Below, one piece after another: positions 11,869-12,075 of a DNA stretch of 12,075 bases. The first letter of the stretch is position 1. The number at the start of each line of letters is the position of its first letter. Below the pieces are notes generated by a model. That model saw only the letters and a list, made by a program, of their open reading frames with translations, was not told the origin of the DNA and ran no database searches. The position numbers and the translations under genes were made by a program. This DNA is from Chloroflexota bacterium (lineage in GTDB: Bacteria; Chloroflexota; Dormibacteria; Dormibacterales; Dormibacteraceae), in the NCBI GenBank assembly GCA_005880175.1, contig VBJR01000016.1, positions 1-12,075 on the forward strand. The letters run 5' to 3'.

Positions 11869-11874
11869 ATGATA
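11869..11874 (-). promoter_or_regulatory. Possible -10 box (TATCAT) for the cyclodeaminase gene
   Basis: TATCAT on the minus strand matches TATAAT at five of six positions and is followed by exactly 6 nt and GTG 11862. There is no Shine-Dalgarno sequence, so a leaderless mRNA is likely. It overlaps the opposite-strand box at 11871-11876. Confidence 0.5.
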
Positions 11875-11876
11875 AT
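11871..11876 (+). promoter_or_regulatory. Possible -10 box (GATAAT) for the divergent cupin gene
   Basis: GATAAT matches TATAAT at five of six positions and lies 9 nt before ATG 11886, with no Shine-Dalgarno sequence in between. It shares four base pairs with the cyclodeaminase box, so the two promoters should compete for polymerase. Confidence 0.45.
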
Positions 11877-11885
11877 GCGGCGACG

Positions 11886-12075
11886 ATGGAGCACCGGCCG
11901 CTCGGGTGGGAGCAGATCGGCGACAGCGGGGCGATGCGGGTCGTCGGCCTCCGTCTCGCGGCCGGCCAGCGGGTGCCCGAGCACCGCAACGCCCTCCCGC
12001 TGGCGATCATCGTCACCGAGGGCGTGCTGCGCTACAGCGAGGGCTCGACGAGCGGCGAGGCGCGGGCCGGGGAGC
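11886..12075 (+). CDS. Probable cupin-domain protein, 5' part (runs off the window)
   Basis: The first 63 residues are visible. GAMRVVGLRLAAGQRVPEHRN (15-35), ALPLAIIVTEGVLRYSEG and RAGE follow the order of a cupin barrel: a strand with G(X)5H spacing, a central strand ending in EG, then a Gly-Glu turn. The first metal-binding motif has only one clear His (H33), so metal binding is unsure. Start ATG 11886 is chosen because the other open frames here lack cupin-like pattern. The gene is divergent from the cyclodeaminase with 23 bp between starts. Function is unknown; small cupins range from isomerases and dioxygenases to ligand sensors. Confidence 0.6.
   Translation, partial: MEHRPLGWEQIGDSGAMRVVGLRLAAGQRVPEHRNALPLAIIVTEGVLRYSEGSTSGEARAGE

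Overview
The window is very G+C-rich (roughly 70% or more by eye), densely packed, and reads as an ordinary chromosomal segment of a probable actinobacterium. The clues are a PPOX-fold F420/flavin-type oxidoreductase, a DUF1684 protein, many GTG starts, and several genes whose starts follow a -10-like hexamer by only 6-7 nt (likely leaderless mRNAs). A deep-branching class such as Thermoleophilia is possible but is only an inference.

Layout. (1) 1-2129: the 3' part of a PaaI-type hotdog thioesterase overlaps a SAM methyltransferase by ATGA; a small secreted lipoprotein runs against it, then a GNAT acetyltransferase. (2) 2107-3770: an MFS exporter and, upstream of it on the same strand, a PPOX-fold oxidoreductase, separated by a 29-bp gap with a palindrome and a -10-like box. 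(3) 3788-5186: a DUF1684 protein and PxpA (5-oxoprolinase subunit A), probably one operon. (4) 5217-8746: a complete osmoprotectant (glycine betaine/choline/carnitine type) ABC importer, with the ATPase transcribed divergently from two permeases and a lipoprotein substrate-binding protein, closed by a strong hairpin terminator. The divergent gap holds a G-quadruplex-type motif. (5) 8765-9996: a Bcp peroxiredoxin and a lipoate ligase-type protein that seems to start at CTG, coupled to the bcp stop codon. (6) 9989-11862, minus strand: an ornithine cyclodeaminase/mu-crystallin family enzyme followed by a ComB-type 2-phosphosulfolactate phosphatase. (7) 11886-end: the start of a probable cupin protein, divergent from the cyclodeaminase.

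The most unusual structure lies between the two genes of region 6. The last 41 bp of the cyclodeaminase gene (10893-10933) are repeated exactly next to the comB start (10678-10718), and the 174 bp between the copies are full of inverted repeats, including a segment that can fold as a three-way junction and a 9-bp G7/C7 hairpin. Removing one 215-bp unit on paper restores a gene pair only 3 nt apart, so this looks like a small element inserted exactly at a gene end with regeneration of that end. An open frame of 71 codons runs through the insert from the cyclodeaminase stop to 3 nt before comB and could keep the two genes translationally coupled. No CRISPR array, tRNA, rRNA or transposase gene was seen, and there is no gene-free stretch longer than 300 bases.
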